Assembly: GCA_947577075.1 (NCBI GenBank)
Contig: CANPTW010000017.1
Coordinates: 1 to 52,814 of the forward strand
DNA: 52,814 bases
Direction: 5' to 3'
Source of the DNA: an uncultured Oscillibacter sp.
Lineage (GTDB): Bacteria > Bacillota > Clostridia > Oscillospirales > Oscillospiraceae
Made by a program: the position numbers and the translations under genes. Shown here one piece after another: positions 1 through 8,444 of this stretch; the first letter of the stretch is position 1, and every line of letters begins with the position of its first letter. Under the pieces are notes generated by a model, which had not been told where the DNA came from, searched no databases, and saw only the letters and a program-made list of their open reading frames with translations.

Positions 1-1310
1 ATGCGGTGGGCGCACCAGCCGGGCATCCGGGCGCTGGCGAAGATGGCGGTGTACAGGTCCGCGGGAATGCCCAGCAGCTGATAGACAAAGCCGGAATACA
101 GGTCCACGTTGGCGCAGATGGGCTTGTCGGAGCCCCGGACCTCCTGAAACACCTGGGGGGCCAGCCGCTCCACGGACTCCAGGAGGTCCAGCTCCGCCAC
201 CATGCCCTTCTTCTCCGCCAGGCCGCGGGAAAAGTGCTTGAGGATCTCCGCCCGGGGGTCGGACAGGGTATAGACCGCGTGGCCCATGCCGTAAATCAAT
301 CCGGTGCCGTCCCCCAGCTGGCGGCGGAGGACGCGGACCAGCTGGTCCCGGACCTGGCCGTCGTCCTTCCAGTCCCGGACGGCCCGCTTCAGGTACTTCA
401 TCATCTCCACCACCTTCCTGTTCGCTCCGCCGTGGCGGAAGCCCTTCAGCGCACCCACGGCGGCGGCGATGGAGGAATAGAAATCCGTCCCGGAGGAGGT
501 CAGCACCCGGCAGGCGAAGGTGGAGTTGTTGCCGCCGCCGTGCTCCGCGTGGAGGATCATGCAAAGGTCCAAAAGCTTTGCCTCGTCGTCTTCAAACTGG
601 GTGTCCTTCCGCAGGGAGTACAGGAAGTTCTGGGCCACGCTCATGTCCGTCCGGGGCCGGTGGAGATAGAGGCTGTCCTTATCGAAGTAATGGCGCTTGG
701 CGGCGTAGGAGTGGGCCACGATGGTGGGCGTCCGGGCCACCATGCGGAAGGACTTGAAGAGCTCGTTCTCCAGCGTCATGTTCTCCGCCTCCCCGTCGTG
801 GGAGTGGAGGGCCAGGATGCAGCTGGCCAGCTTGTTCATGATGTTCTTGTTGGGGGAGCGAAGGATCATGTCCTCGGTGAAATACCCCGGGAGCTGGCTC
901 CAACGGGCCATCAGGTACTGAAAATCCTTCAGCTGGGAGGCCGTGGGCAGCTGGCCGAAGAGGAGGAGGTACACCGTCTCCTCAAACCCGAAGCGGTCCT
1001 CCCGGATGCACTGCTGGATGATCTCCTCCACGCTGATGCCCCGGTAGAAGAGCTGGCCCTTCCGGGGGATCTTCTCCCCGTCCACCAGGTCGTAGCCGTC
1101 CACGTCTCCGATGCTGGTGACGCCGGCAATCACGCCGGTTCCGTTGGGGTAGCGCAGGCCCCGCATGACGTCGCCGTCGGCCCGTCCGGAGGGGAAGATG
1201 TCGTTTTCCATGATGAAATCCTCGGACCCGCTGACAAAGGACAGGGAGGATTCAATCAGTTCCTGATGCCGGAGCATCTGGTGCAGATCACGTTCGGTTT
1301 TGTAAGACAT
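1..1310 (-). CDS. gltA: citrate synthase (3' end cut by window edge)
   Basis: Condenses oxaloacetate with acetyl-CoA to citrate in the cytosol. The frame opens at an ATG (MSYKTERDL) and leaves the left edge after 436 codons, so only the last residues of a roughly 440-460 aa family member are missing. The three catalytic residues known for the family are visible: His257 in HAEHGGGNN, His344 in GMGHAVY and Asp403 in NVDLYSG, and the sequence stops inside the conserved GWCAHR segment. A sigma-A-like promoter lies 64 bases upstream. The gene is transcribed in the same direction as the histidine kinase behind it but is separated from it by a terminator. Identification is firm; the symbol (gltA or citZ) is a convention. 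Confidence 0.96.
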   Translation of the reverse strand, partial: MSYKTERDLHQMLRHQELIESSLSFVSGSEDFIMENDIFPSGRADGDVMRGLRYPNGTGVIAGVTSIGDVDGYDLVDGEKIPRKGQLFYRGISVEEIIQQCIREDRFGFEETVYLLLFGQLPTASQLKDFQYLMARWSQLPGYFTEDMILRSPNKNIMNKLASCILALHSHDGEAENMTLENELFKSFRMVARTPTIVAHSYAAKRHYFDKDSLYLHRPRTDMSVAQNFLYSLRKDTQFEDDEAKLLDLCMILHAEHGGGNNSTFACRVLTSSGTDFYSSIAAAVGALKGFRHGGANRKVVEMMKYLKRAVRDWKDDGQVRDQLVRVLRRQLGDGTGLIYGMGHAVYTLSDPRAEILKHFSRGLAEKKGMVAELDLLESVERLAPQVFQEVRGSDKPICANVDLYSGFVYQLLGIPADLYTAIFASARMPGWCAHR

Positions 1311-1373
1311 AATTGGATAACCGCCTTCAAAAAAATCGATGGCCGGAGCCGCCCCGGCAGAATGACGCTCTTT

Positions 1374-1402
1374 ATTATAATGGATCTCAGGGCATTTTTC
1401 AA
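1374..1402 (-). promoter_or_regulatory. sigma-A promoter of citrate synthase
   Basis: Read on the minus strand: TTGAAA, 17-base spacer, TATAAT. It sits 64 bases before the citrate synthase ATG. Confidence 0.75.
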
Positions 1403-1507
1403 TGGCAGAATTTACGATCCTGCGCCTCTTTCAGAGGGAAAAACTGACTTTTCGCGCGGCTGTCTCCCCCCTGCCCGGCCCCCGGCGCCGCCTGGGCGGG
1501 AGGGCGG

Positions 1508-1546
1508 AAAAACGCCGCCGGCCGGGGAATCTCCCCAGCCGGCGGC
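1508..1546 (-). terminator. rho-independent terminator behind the histidine kinase
   Basis: Perfect 9-bp outer stem (GCCGCCGGC at 1514-1522 with GCCGGCGGC at 1538-1546), extended by inner GGGG/CCCC pairing, and followed on the minus strand by a run of five T. It separates the kinase from the citrate synthase promoter. Confidence 0.8.
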
Positions 1547-1572
1547 AGGTGGTTTTCATGGCCGCGGCGATA

Positions 1573-3300
1573 TCATGAAATGGGCTTCTTCGTAATCTTC
1601 TCGATGGTTTCCAAAAGGACGTTCAGATCCATGGGCTTGGGGAGGTGAACGTCGATGCCGCTCTCCAGGGAGCGGCGGCGGTCGCGAATCCCCACGTTGG
1701 CGGACAGGGCGATAATGGGAATCCGCGCCAGCACCGGGTCCGGGAGCTTCCGGATGGCGGAAGCCACCTGCCAGCCGTCCAGCACCGGCATCTGAAGGTC
1801 CATAATCACCAGGTCGTAATCCCCCGGGGAGGCCCGTTCCACCCGTTCCAGCGCCTCCTTCCCGTTGGCCGTCGGGTCCACGACAAAGCCCATCCGCTCC
1901 AGAAGCTCCGTCTCAATCTCACGGTTGATCTCGTTGTCCTCCGCCAGAAGGATGCGCAGGCTGGAATTCAGCCCCGCCCCCGGGTTCCCGGAGACGTCCG
2001 GCAGAGGCTGGACCCGGAAGGGCAGGGTGACGGTGAAGGTGCTGCCCTCGTTCACCGCGGTTTTCACCGTGATGCTGCCCTCCAGCAGGTCCACAATGCT
2101 CTTGGCAATGGTCAGGCCCAGGCCGATGCCCCGGACGCCGCTGAGGGTGGAGTTCTTCTCCCGGCTGAAGGGGTCGAAGACGCTGTCCAAAAACTCCTCG
2201 CCGATGCCGATGCCGTTGTCCCGCACCTCCAGCTGGTAGACCGCGTGGCTGTCCGGCAGGGCCTTTTCCTCGCTGAGGACCACCTCCACCCTGCCGCCCT
2301 GGTTTGTGTAGGTGACGGCGTTGTTGGCCAGGTTCAAAACCAGCTGCTTCAGCCGCTTCTTGTTGGTGTAGGCGATCCGGTGGGAAATCCGCCCGCAGTC
2401 CAGGGAAAAGGCGATGTTCTTCTCCTTCGCCTGGGGGAGCAGGAAGTCATAGGCCTCCTGCAGCGTCTCCCGGAGGTCGCACTCCTCCTGGTCGGAGCCC
2501 GCGGCGTTGGAGAGGGCGGAGACGTCCAGGGCCTGGGTAATCATGTCCAGCAGCTGATGGCTGGCGGCCTCCACCTGGTCCAGGTACTCCGCGGCCGCGT
2601 CCACGTCCTCCCGCAGGCTGGCCTTCGCCAGGGTGGTGAAGCCGAACACGGCGTTCAGCGGCGTGCGCATCTCGTGGGAGATGTGGGAGAGGAAGGCGTT
2701 TTTGGCCTTGACGGCCAGATCCGCCTTTTCCAGCGCCTCGGTCAGCACCCGCTTTTGCTGCATCTGCTGCTGGCTCCGCTCGTCCGTGGGGTCCCCCACG
2801 AACACATAAAAAATGTTCCCCACAGGCTCCCTGTGCACAAAGTGTCCGTAGTCCTCCACCCAGCGGACGGAGCCGTCCTTCCGGCGGATGCGGTATTCCA
2901 CGTAATCCAAATCATATTGGTTGGCGGCGATCTGCTTGCGGATGGAGCACTCCACCGCCTCCAGGTCGTCCGGGTGGACGACGCCCTTGAAGGAATTGCC
3001 GGTGAGCTCCCGGAACTCCCGCAGGCTGCCGCACTGAAAGATGCGGAGCATCCCCTGGTTGGCGTAAATGATGCGCTCGTCCCCGTCGGCGTAATAGATG
3101 AAGAAGCCGCCGGGAATCTCGTCCATAAACCGGATGCTCTCCAGGGCGGTCTGCACGCCCTGCCGCTCCTCCGGGGACAGCTGCCGCAGAAACGGGCCGT
3201 CCTCCGAAATCTGGTCCGCCTCAATGCCGCGTTCCTCCAGCAGGTGCAGCAGATGCATAATGCGCTCAATAAACTGGTACTTATGGTCCTGTCCCGCCAT
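1573..3300 (-). CDS. hybrid sensor histidine kinase with PAS and receiver domains
   Basis: A 575-aa sensory kinase that should autophosphorylate and pass phosphate to its own receiver. Order of domains: N-terminal helical stretch (1-60); PAS fold (about 62-175, with the DGSVRWVEDYG stretch typical of PAS_3); HisKA with phospho-acceptor His209 in HISHEMRTPLNAV; HATPase with N box NLANNAVTY (322-331), G1 DNGIGIG (361-367) and G2 GIGLGLTIA (391-399); receiver from about 447 with acidic pair E454/D455, phospho-acceptor Asp501 in MDLQMP and Lys555. No transmembrane segment or signal peptide is seen, so it is probably cytosolic and senses a soluble cue or redox state through PAS. No separate response regulator is adjacent; the output partner is unknown. 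Confidence 0.93.
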   Translation of the reverse strand: MAGQDHKYQFIERIMHLLHLLEERGIEADQISEDGPFLRQLSPEERQGVQTALESIRFMDEIPGGFFIYYADGDERIIYANQGMLRIFQCGSLREFRELTGNSFKGVVHPDDLEAVECSIRKQIAANQYDLDYVEYRIRRKDGSVRWVEDYGHFVHREPVGNIFYVFVGDPTDERSQQQMQQKRVLTEALEKADLAVKAKNAFLSHISHEMRTPLNAVFGFTTLAKASLREDVDAAAEYLDQVEAASHQLLDMITQALDVSALSNAAGSDQEECDLRETLQEAYDFLLPQAKEKNIAFSLDCGRISHRIAYTNKKRLKQLVLNLANNAVTYTNQGGRVEVVLSEEKALPDSHAVYQLEVRDNGIGIGEEFLDSVFDPFSREKNSTLSGVRGIGLGLTIAKSIVDLLEGSITVKTAVNEGSTFTVTLPFRVQPLPDVSGNPGAGLNSSLRILLAEDNEINREIETELLERMGFVVDPTANGKEALERVERASPGDYDLVIMDLQMPVLDGWQVASAIRKLPDPVLARIPIIALSANVGIRDRRRSLESGIDVHLPKPMDLNVLLETIEKITKKPIS

Positions 3301-3488
3301 AAAGGGTCCCCTCTCTCCGCCGCCGTGAATTTGCCGCAGGCGAATTGCCCCGTTGGGGCCTCCCTGTTCCGGGGCCCCGCCCCTCTTTCCGCCCGGCAGC
3401 CGGCAGGGCGGAGGCGCGCGGCGCCCGTTGGACCCCCTCTGAACGCTTCCCCGAAAGGAGCCGTTCCCCCTGCGTTTGTCTTTGCCCC

Positions 3489-3517
3489 ATTTTATCCCAC
3501 AGAGGCGGAGATGTCAA
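3489..3517 (-). promoter_or_regulatory. sigma-A promoter of the hybrid histidine kinase
   Basis: Minus strand: consensus TTGACA, 17-base spacer, TAAAAT. It leaves an untranslated leader of about 180 bases before the kinase ATG at 3300. I see no other gene in 3301-3582. Confidence 0.65.
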
Positions 3518-3582
3518 CTTGAATCTCCGCCGGGGCGGGGCCCGGCCCGCCCGCCGTTTTTTCAAAAAACGCCCTCCCGCAA

Positions 3583-3611
3583 TTGCCTTTTGCGGCCCCG
3601 GCATTTATAAT
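3583..3611 (+). promoter_or_regulatory. sigma-A promoter of the EEP-family gene
   Basis: TTGCCT, 17-base spacer, perfect TATAAT; the next gene starts 143 bases downstream. Confidence 0.7.
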
Positions 3612-3625
3612 GGGGGAAACGGGTT

Positions 3626-3666
3626 CCCCGGCGGACCCGCGCCCCGGCGGACCCGCGCCCCGGCGG
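3626..3666. repeat. 16-bp GC-rich tandem repeat, 2.5 copies
   Basis: The unit CCCCGGCGGACCCGCG occurs at 3626-3641 and 3642-3657 without change and begins a third time at 3658. It lies in the leader just downstream of the TATAAT at 3606 and could form alternative hairpins or vary in copy number. Confidence 0.7.
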
Positions 3667-3754
3667 GGCGCGGGGCGCCTGTGCGTTTTCCGTGAAGCCA
3701 TGCGCGGGGGCCGCCGGCCCGCCGCCGCGGCGATAAAAAAGGAGGTGTGTCACA

Positions 3755-4795
3755 ATGAACGGACTGCCCAACGAGGAGCGGCAGCGCCTGGGGGCGCTGC
3801 TGGACAAGACTTCCCAGGAGGAGGTCATGGCGCGGATTCCCCAGTTTGCCCGGGCGGAGGCGCACAATCCGGTCCCCGCCCCGGCGGGGGTCCCGGAGGC
3901 TCTGGGGGTTTTGGTGTTCAACATGGAGCGGGGCGTATGCCTGGAGGAGCTGGGGGACTTTCTGGAAAGCTGCCCGGCGGTCCGGCCCTTTGACGTAATC
4001 CTCGCCAACGAGCTGGACGACGGCTGCGTCCGCTCCGGCGGGAGGGACACCACCCTGGAGCTGGCGGAGCGGCTGGGGATGAACGCGGCCTTCGGCCTGG
4101 AGTTCATCGAGCTGGTGAACGGGGAGGACCCCAAGGGCTTCCACGGCAACGCCATTTTCTCCCGCTGGCCCATCCGGCAAACCCGGGTGGTCCGCCTGCC
4201 GGAGCAGTACAACTGGTACTTCGACCGCCAGCGGCGCATCGGGGGGCGGCTGGCGGTTCTGGCGGAGCTGGACGTGGCGGGAACGCCGGTGGGCGTCGGG
4301 ACCATCCATCTGGAAAACCGGACCCACGGCCCGGGCCGCCGGGCCCAGCTGGACGCCGTGCTGGCGGAGGCGGAGCGGATGTTCCCCGGAATGCCCGTAA
4401 TCCTGGGCGGGGACCTGAACACCAATACCTTCGACGGCCGGGACAAGGACGCCATCCGGGCCGTGGCGGGCAGTCCCGCCCTCCAGCGCCGCTGCCTGGA
4501 GGACGTGGCCGCCTGGGAGGAATGCCTTCCCGCGGCGGAGCGGGCGGGCTACCGCCTTCTGCCGGACAAGGCCCTTCCCACCCGGCGCAAGCCCCTTCCC
4601 GGGGGCGACCACCTCGACCTGCGGCTGGACTGGCTGCTGGTCCGGGGCCTGGAGGCGGGGGAGAGCCGCACCGTCTCCACCCGGAGGGCAGACTGCGGCT
4701 TCGCCCCGCCGGGCAGCGCCCTGGCGGCCTTCACAGGAGAGGAGCTGTCCGACCACAACGCGGTCTGGGCCTCCTGCGCCCTGCCCCGGGGATAA
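3755..4795 (+). CDS. endonuclease/exonuclease/phosphatase-family protein
   Basis: A 346-aa protein of the metal-dependent EEP (DNase I-like) fold, which cleaves phosphodiester or phosphate ester bonds in nucleic acids, lipids or small molecules; the substrate cannot be read from sequence. Family motifs appear in order: FNMERG (metal-binding Asn region), ANELDD (metal-binding Glu), HGNAIFSR, HLENRT (active-site His), GGDLNTNT (Asp/Asn pair) and the C-terminal SDHNAVWA. No signal peptide or membrane segment, so cytosolic. The ATG is preceded by the strong site AGGAGGTG. It has its own promoter and stands alone before the purA leader. Confidence 0.85.
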   Translation: MNGLPNEERQRLGALLDKTSQEEVMARIPQFARAEAHNPVPAPAGVPEALGVLVFNMERGVCLEELGDFLESCPAVRPFDVILANELDDGCVRSGGRDTTLELAERLGMNAAFGLEFIELVNGEDPKGFHGNAIFSRWPIRQTRVVRLPEQYNWYFDRQRRIGGRLAVLAELDVAGTPVGVGTIHLENRTHGPGRRAQLDAVLAEAERMFPGMPVILGGDLNTNTFDGRDKDAIRAVAGSPALQRRCLEDVAAWEECLPAAERAGYRLLPDKALPTRRKPLPGGDHLDLRLDWLLVRGLEAGESRTVSTRRADCGFAPPGSALAAFTGEELSDHNAVWASCALPRG

Positions 4796-4914
4796 GCGGG
4801 GCCCCCGGAGGCGCCGGGGCCACGGAAATCCCCCCCTCCCCGTCCCGCGGCAGGCAGGCGGGGCCCCGCAGCCGGGGCAAAGGGGAAAAATCCCGCGGAA
4901 TTTCCGCTTTTCCC

Positions 4915-4943
4915 TTTACTTATGGCAAAACTGCCGCTATAAT
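4915..4943 (+). promoter_or_regulatory. promoter of the purA leader
   Basis: TTTACT, 17-base spacer, perfect TATAAT. Transcription from here would give a leader of about 170 bases before the purA ATG. Confidence 0.65.
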
Positions 4944-5117
4944 AGGGAAGGGAAACTTTGGGCCCCGCGGTTCGCGGAGCCCTTCTTTTCGCCGGGGCGC
5001 GGAGCCGCCGCCGGCGGACCCCCGGGGCCGGACAGGCCCTTATCACCGGCTGGCCGCTGGCCGTGAGCAAGCGGAACGCCTCCCGTTTTCCGGGGGGCGG
5101 CGCGGGGAGGTTTCATT
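4944..5117 (+). other. long GC-rich 5' leader of purA
   Basis: About 170 untranslated bases between the promoter and purA, rich in G/C runs able to form hairpins, ending in the ribosome site GGGGAGG. I do not recognise a purine, PRPP or ppGpp riboswitch core, nor a clear terminator hairpin with T run. The remaining gap (4796-4914) also holds no gene. Confidence 0.4.
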
Positions 5118-6392
5118 ATGTCAAATTGCGCCATTGTGGGCATCAACTGGGGCGACGAGGGCAAGGGCCGTATGGTGGACCTGATCACCCAGGATTACGA
5201 CGTGGTGGTCCGCTATCAGGGCGGGGGCAACGCCGGGCACACCGTCGTCAACGAAAAGGGGAAGTTCGCCCTGCACCTGCTGCCCTCCGGCATCTTCCGG
5301 GACGGCGTGGTCAACATCCTGGGCAACGGGGTGGCCCTGGACTGCGAGAGCCTGTGGAAGGAAATCCAGGACGTCGCCGCCCAGGGCGTGGCCGTCACGC
5401 CGGACAACCTGATGGTCAGCGACCGGGCCTCCCTGCTGCTGCCCTGGCACCGGGATCTGGACGGCCTGGAGGAGGCCCGCCTGAAGGACAAGAAATACGG
5501 CTCCACCAAGCAGGGCATCGCCCCCTTCTACTCCGACAAGTTCCAGAAGAAGACCGTCATGGCCGGGGAGCTCCTCTACCCGCAGCATCTCCGCTCCCAC
5601 CTGGAGGATCTGCTGGAGTGGAAGAACCTGACCCTCACGAAGGTGTACAACGCCAAGCCCTATACCATCGAGGAACTGATGGCCTGGGTGGCGGACTACG
5701 GCGAGAAGATTCGCCCCTTCATCCGGGACACCGGCGCCTTCCTCCGCCAGGCCCAGACGGAAAACAAGCGCGTCCTGTTCGAGGCCCAGCTGGGGGCCCT
5801 GCGGGACCTGGACTACGGCATCTATCCCTACACCACCTCCTCCAACGCCGTGGCGGCCTATGCCCCCGTGGGCTCCGGCCTGCCCTCCGCCCGGATTGAC
5901 GAGGTCATCGGCGTGGTGAAGGCCTACTCCTCCTGCGTGGGGGAGGGTCCCTTCACCTGCGAGTGGTTCGGCGAGGAGGCGGAGAAGCTCCGCCAGGCCG
6001 GGAACGAGTACGGCGCCAAGACGGGCCGCCCCCGCCGGGTGGGCCCCATCGACATCGTGGCCACCCGGTACGGCGTGCAGTGCCAGGCGGCGACGAACAT
6101 CGCCCTGACCAAGCTGGACGTGCTGAGCTATATGGACAAGATCCCCGTCTGCGTCCGCTACGAGCTGGGAAGCCAGCAGACGGACCGCTTCCCCTTCCCC
6201 GCTTTGCTTCCCGAGGCCAAGCCGGTGGTGGAGTATATGGACGGCTGGAAGTGCGACATCTCCGGCGTCCGGACCTGGGAGGACCTGCCCGAGGCCGCCC
6301 GGAAGTACGTGGAGTATATCGAGCGGGAGATCGGCTGCCGCATCGGCTACGTCTCCGTGGGGCCGGAGCGGGAGGCCATCATCCTGCGCTGA
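5118..6392 (+). CDS. purA: adenylosuccinate synthetase
   Basis: Joins IMP and aspartate using GTP to make adenylosuccinate, the first committed step of AMP synthesis, in the cytosol. The 424-aa length is standard. The GTP loop WGDEGKG places Asp13 and Lys16, and GGGNAGHTV places His41; Asp13 and His41 are the catalytic pair known in Escherichia coli PurA and fall on identical numbers here. GRPRRVGPIDIVATRYG matches the conserved substrate-binding loop. One small deviation is Arg18 where many homologues have Lys. It heads a cluster with a small unknown gene and purB, so both steps from IMP to AMP are encoded together. Confidence 0.98.
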   Translation: MSNCAIVGINWGDEGKGRMVDLITQDYDVVVRYQGGGNAGHTVVNEKGKFALHLLPSGIFRDGVVNILGNGVALDCESLWKEIQDVAAQGVAVTPDNLMVSDRASLLLPWHRDLDGLEEARLKDKKYGSTKQGIAPFYSDKFQKKTVMAGELLYPQHLRSHLEDLLEWKNLTLTKVYNAKPYTIEELMAWVADYGEKIRPFIRDTGAFLRQAQTENKRVLFEAQLGALRDLDYGIYPYTTSSNAVAAYAPVGSGLPSARIDEVIGVVKAYSSCVGEGPFTCEWFGEEAEKLRQAGNEYGAKTGRPRRVGPIDIVATRYGVQCQAATNIALTKLDVLSYMDKIPVCVRYELGSQQTDRFPFPALLPEAKPVVEYMDGWKCDISGVRTWEDLPEAARKYVEYIEREIGCRIGYVSVGPEREAIILR

Positions 6393-6407
6393 CCTGGGAG
6401 GAGCACT

Positions 6408-6809
6408 ATGGCACTGTTTGGTTTTGGAAAAAAGAAGCCTGAAGCGCAAGCCCAGCGCCAGGAGGAAACCGCTCGGCGCCTGCAGGACGCCTACCGGGCA
6501 AACCCCCAGGTCTATCAAAAGGAAGGGGCGCTTATGGGCAGCTGCACGCTGACGGAAAGCGTGGACACCCTGCTCCCGCTCCACCCCGAAGCCCAGTGGG
6601 CGGTGGACGGCCGGCCGATTGAGGACTGGATTCTCAGCCTGGTCAGCGTGACGGAGAAACGCGTCCTGGGGCACCTTGCCTACCAGGCGGCCATGGAGCG
6701 CCTGGCGCCCTTCTCCCTGGCCGCGTCGGAGGGCTGGGTCCTGATCCGCGCCATGACGCATGCCGAGCTGGAAAGGCTTGCCGCGGACCTTCCCCAGCAT
6801 CCGATTTGA
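6408..6809 (+). CDS. small uncharacterised protein between purA and purB
   Basis: 133 aa, no family recognised. It begins MALFGFGKKKPEAQ, a short hydrophobic start followed by a basic, then charged, helical stretch with Gln/Glu/Arg (about 8-35), then a compact mixed domain. No signal peptide or clear membrane span. The ribosome site GGGAGGAG lies five bases before the ATG, 16 bases after the purA stop; its own stop lies 21 bases before the purB start, so it is very likely co-transcribed with both. Codon use matches its neighbours, arguing for a resident gene rather than a recent insert. Confidence 0.8.
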   Translation: MALFGFGKKKPEAQAQRQEETARRLQDAYRANPQVYQKEGALMGSCTLTESVDTLLPLHPEAQWAVDGRPIEDWILSLVSVTEKRVLGHLAYQAAMERLAPFSLAASEGWVLIRAMTHAELERLAADLPQHPI

Positions 6810-6829
6810 AAGGAAACGGAGATATGCCT

Positions 6830-8248
6830 ATGAAAGACCGCTACGAATCCCCCCTCTCCTCCCGGTACGCCTCGGAGTTCATGCTGACCCTCTTCTCCGC
6901 CGAAACCCGCATCCGGACCTGGCGGCGGCTGTGGGTGGCCCTGGCCCGGGCGGAGCACGAGCTGGGCCTCCCCGTGACGGCGGAGCAGGTGGCCGAGCTG
7001 GAGGCCCACCTCGACGACATTGACTTCGACCTGGCGGCAAAGCGGGAAAAGGAAGTCCGCCACGACGTCATGGCCCACGTCTACGCCTACGGCGCGGCGG
7101 CCCCCTCGGCGGCGGGCATCATCCACCTGGGGGCCACCAGCTGCTATGTCACCGACAACGCGGACCTCATCCTCTACCGGGAGGGGCTGCGGTATCTCCG
7201 GAAAGGGCTCCTGGCCCTGCTGGGGAACCTGGCCGGGTTCGCCCGGCAGTACGCGGACACCCCCACCCTGGGCTACACCCACTATCAGCCCGCCCAGCTG
7301 GTCACCGTGGGCAAGCGGGCCACCCTCTGGATGCAGGATTTTCTCGCCGACCTGGAGGAGCTGGACTTCGTGCTGGAAAACTTCAGGTTCCTGGGCTGCC
7401 GGGGCACCACCGGCACCGAGGCCAGCTTCCTGGACCTCTTCGAGGGGGACGGGGCCAGGATCGACGAGATGAACCGGCGGATCGCCGGGGAGTTCGGCTT
7501 TGAGAGGACCTTCCCCGTCTGCGGCCAGACCTATCCCCGGAAGGTGGACAGCCGGATTTTGAACTGCCTCAGCTCCATCGCCCAGAGCGCCTACCGGATG
7601 GCGAACGACATCCGCCTCCTCCAGCACGACCGGCAGGTGGAGGAACCCTTCGAGAAGAACCAGATCGGCTCCTCCGCCATGGCCTACAAGCGCAATCCCA
7701 TGCGCTGCGAGCGGATCTGCTCTCTCTCCCGCTACCTGATGGCGGACGCCCTGAACGCCCCCATGACGGCCTCCGTCCAGTGGCTGGAGCGGACCCTGGA
7801 CGACTCCGCCAACCGGCGGATCTCCATGCCGGAGGGCTTCCTCTGCGCCGACGCAATCCTGCGCCTGGCCCAGAACGTCACCGACGGCCTCCACGTCAAC
7901 TTGAAAATCGTGGACCGGACCGTCCGGGAATACCTGCCCTTCATCGCCACGGAAAACCTGATGATGGAGGGGGTCAAGCGGGGCGGCAACCGGCAGGAGC
8001 TCCACGAGATTATCCGCACCTGCTCCATGGCGGCCACGGCCCGGATGAAGGAGGGGGAGCCCTGCGACCTCCTGGCCCGCCTGGCGGCGGAGCCCGCCTT
8101 CGCCATGACGGAGGCGGAGATGGAATCCGTGCTGGACCCGAAGCTGTACACCGGCCGCTGCGCCGCTCAGGTGAAGACCTTTCTGGAGGGGATCGCCCCC
8201 CTGCTGGCCCAGGCCGAGGGCGGCGAAACGCCGGAAATCCGCGTCTGA
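6830..8248 (+). CDS. purB: adenylosuccinate lyase
   Basis: Removes fumarate from adenylosuccinate and from SAICAR, acting twice in purine synthesis. 472 aa from the chosen ATG (MKDRYESPLSSRYAS, the usual family N-terminus); GGAG lies 8 bases ahead. An ATG two codons earlier (6824) is also possible; the in-frame TTG at 6806 is not, as it lacks a site. Fumarase/aspartase superfamily signs: TSCYVTDNAD, the THYQPAQLVT loop with its catalytic His, GTTGTEASF, and the signature IGSSAMAYKRNPMRCE with the catalytic Ser loop. Last gene of the purA cluster, closed by a strong terminator. Confidence 0.98.
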   Translation: MKDRYESPLSSRYASEFMLTLFSAETRIRTWRRLWVALARAEHELGLPVTAEQVAELEAHLDDIDFDLAAKREKEVRHDVMAHVYAYGAAAPSAAGIIHLGATSCYVTDNADLILYREGLRYLRKGLLALLGNLAGFARQYADTPTLGYTHYQPAQLVTVGKRATLWMQDFLADLEELDFVLENFRFLGCRGTTGTEASFLDLFEGDGARIDEMNRRIAGEFGFERTFPVCGQTYPRKVDSRILNCLSSIAQSAYRMANDIRLLQHDRQVEEPFEKNQIGSSAMAYKRNPMRCERICSLSRYLMADALNAPMTASVQWLERTLDDSANRRISMPEGFLCADAILRLAQNVTDGLHVNLKIVDRTVREYLPFIATENLMMEGVKRGGNRQELHEIIRTCSMAATARMKEGEPCDLLARLAAEPAFAMTEAEMESVLDPKLYTGRCAAQVKTFLEGIAPLLAQAEGGETPEIRV

Positions 8249-8360
8249 TCCATTTCCGCCGAAGGGAGAAGGAGCCTTTTGCGCCGCTCCGGCGGCTTGG
8301 ACCGTGCGCCGGGGCGGGAGTCCCCCCGCCCGCGGCGGTATCGCTTCGGCCCGTCGAAGA

Positions 8361-8400
8361 AAAAGCGGAGTCCCTTTAAAAAGGGGCTCCGCTTTCTTTT
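8361..8400 (+). terminator. terminator behind purB
   Basis: Hairpin of AAAGCGGAG and CTCCGCTTT arms with inner CCC/GGG pairs, then CTTTT. It is near symmetric and could also stop minus-strand transcripts. Confidence 0.88.
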
Positions 8401-8444
8401 AAGAAAGCTGTTCCGGCCGCTAAGACGCCGTCCCCGGGGACCTT

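Noticed and set aside
6-1595. Long plus-strand frame of over 500 codons opposite citrate synthase
   Set aside because: It is the antisense of citrate synthase in GC-rich DNA; the minus strand shows all catalytic residues and a promoter, while the plus frame has only Gly/Pro/His/Val-rich low-complexity sequence.
3281-3604. Minus-strand frame ahead of the histidine kinase
   Set aside because: Arg/Pro/Gly-rich, no ribosome site, overlaps the kinase promoter; treated as non-coding.
4944-5117. Purine riboswitch in the purA leader
   Set aside because: No purine-riboswitch three-way junction core or loop-loop motif could be recognised; listed only as an unexplained leader.
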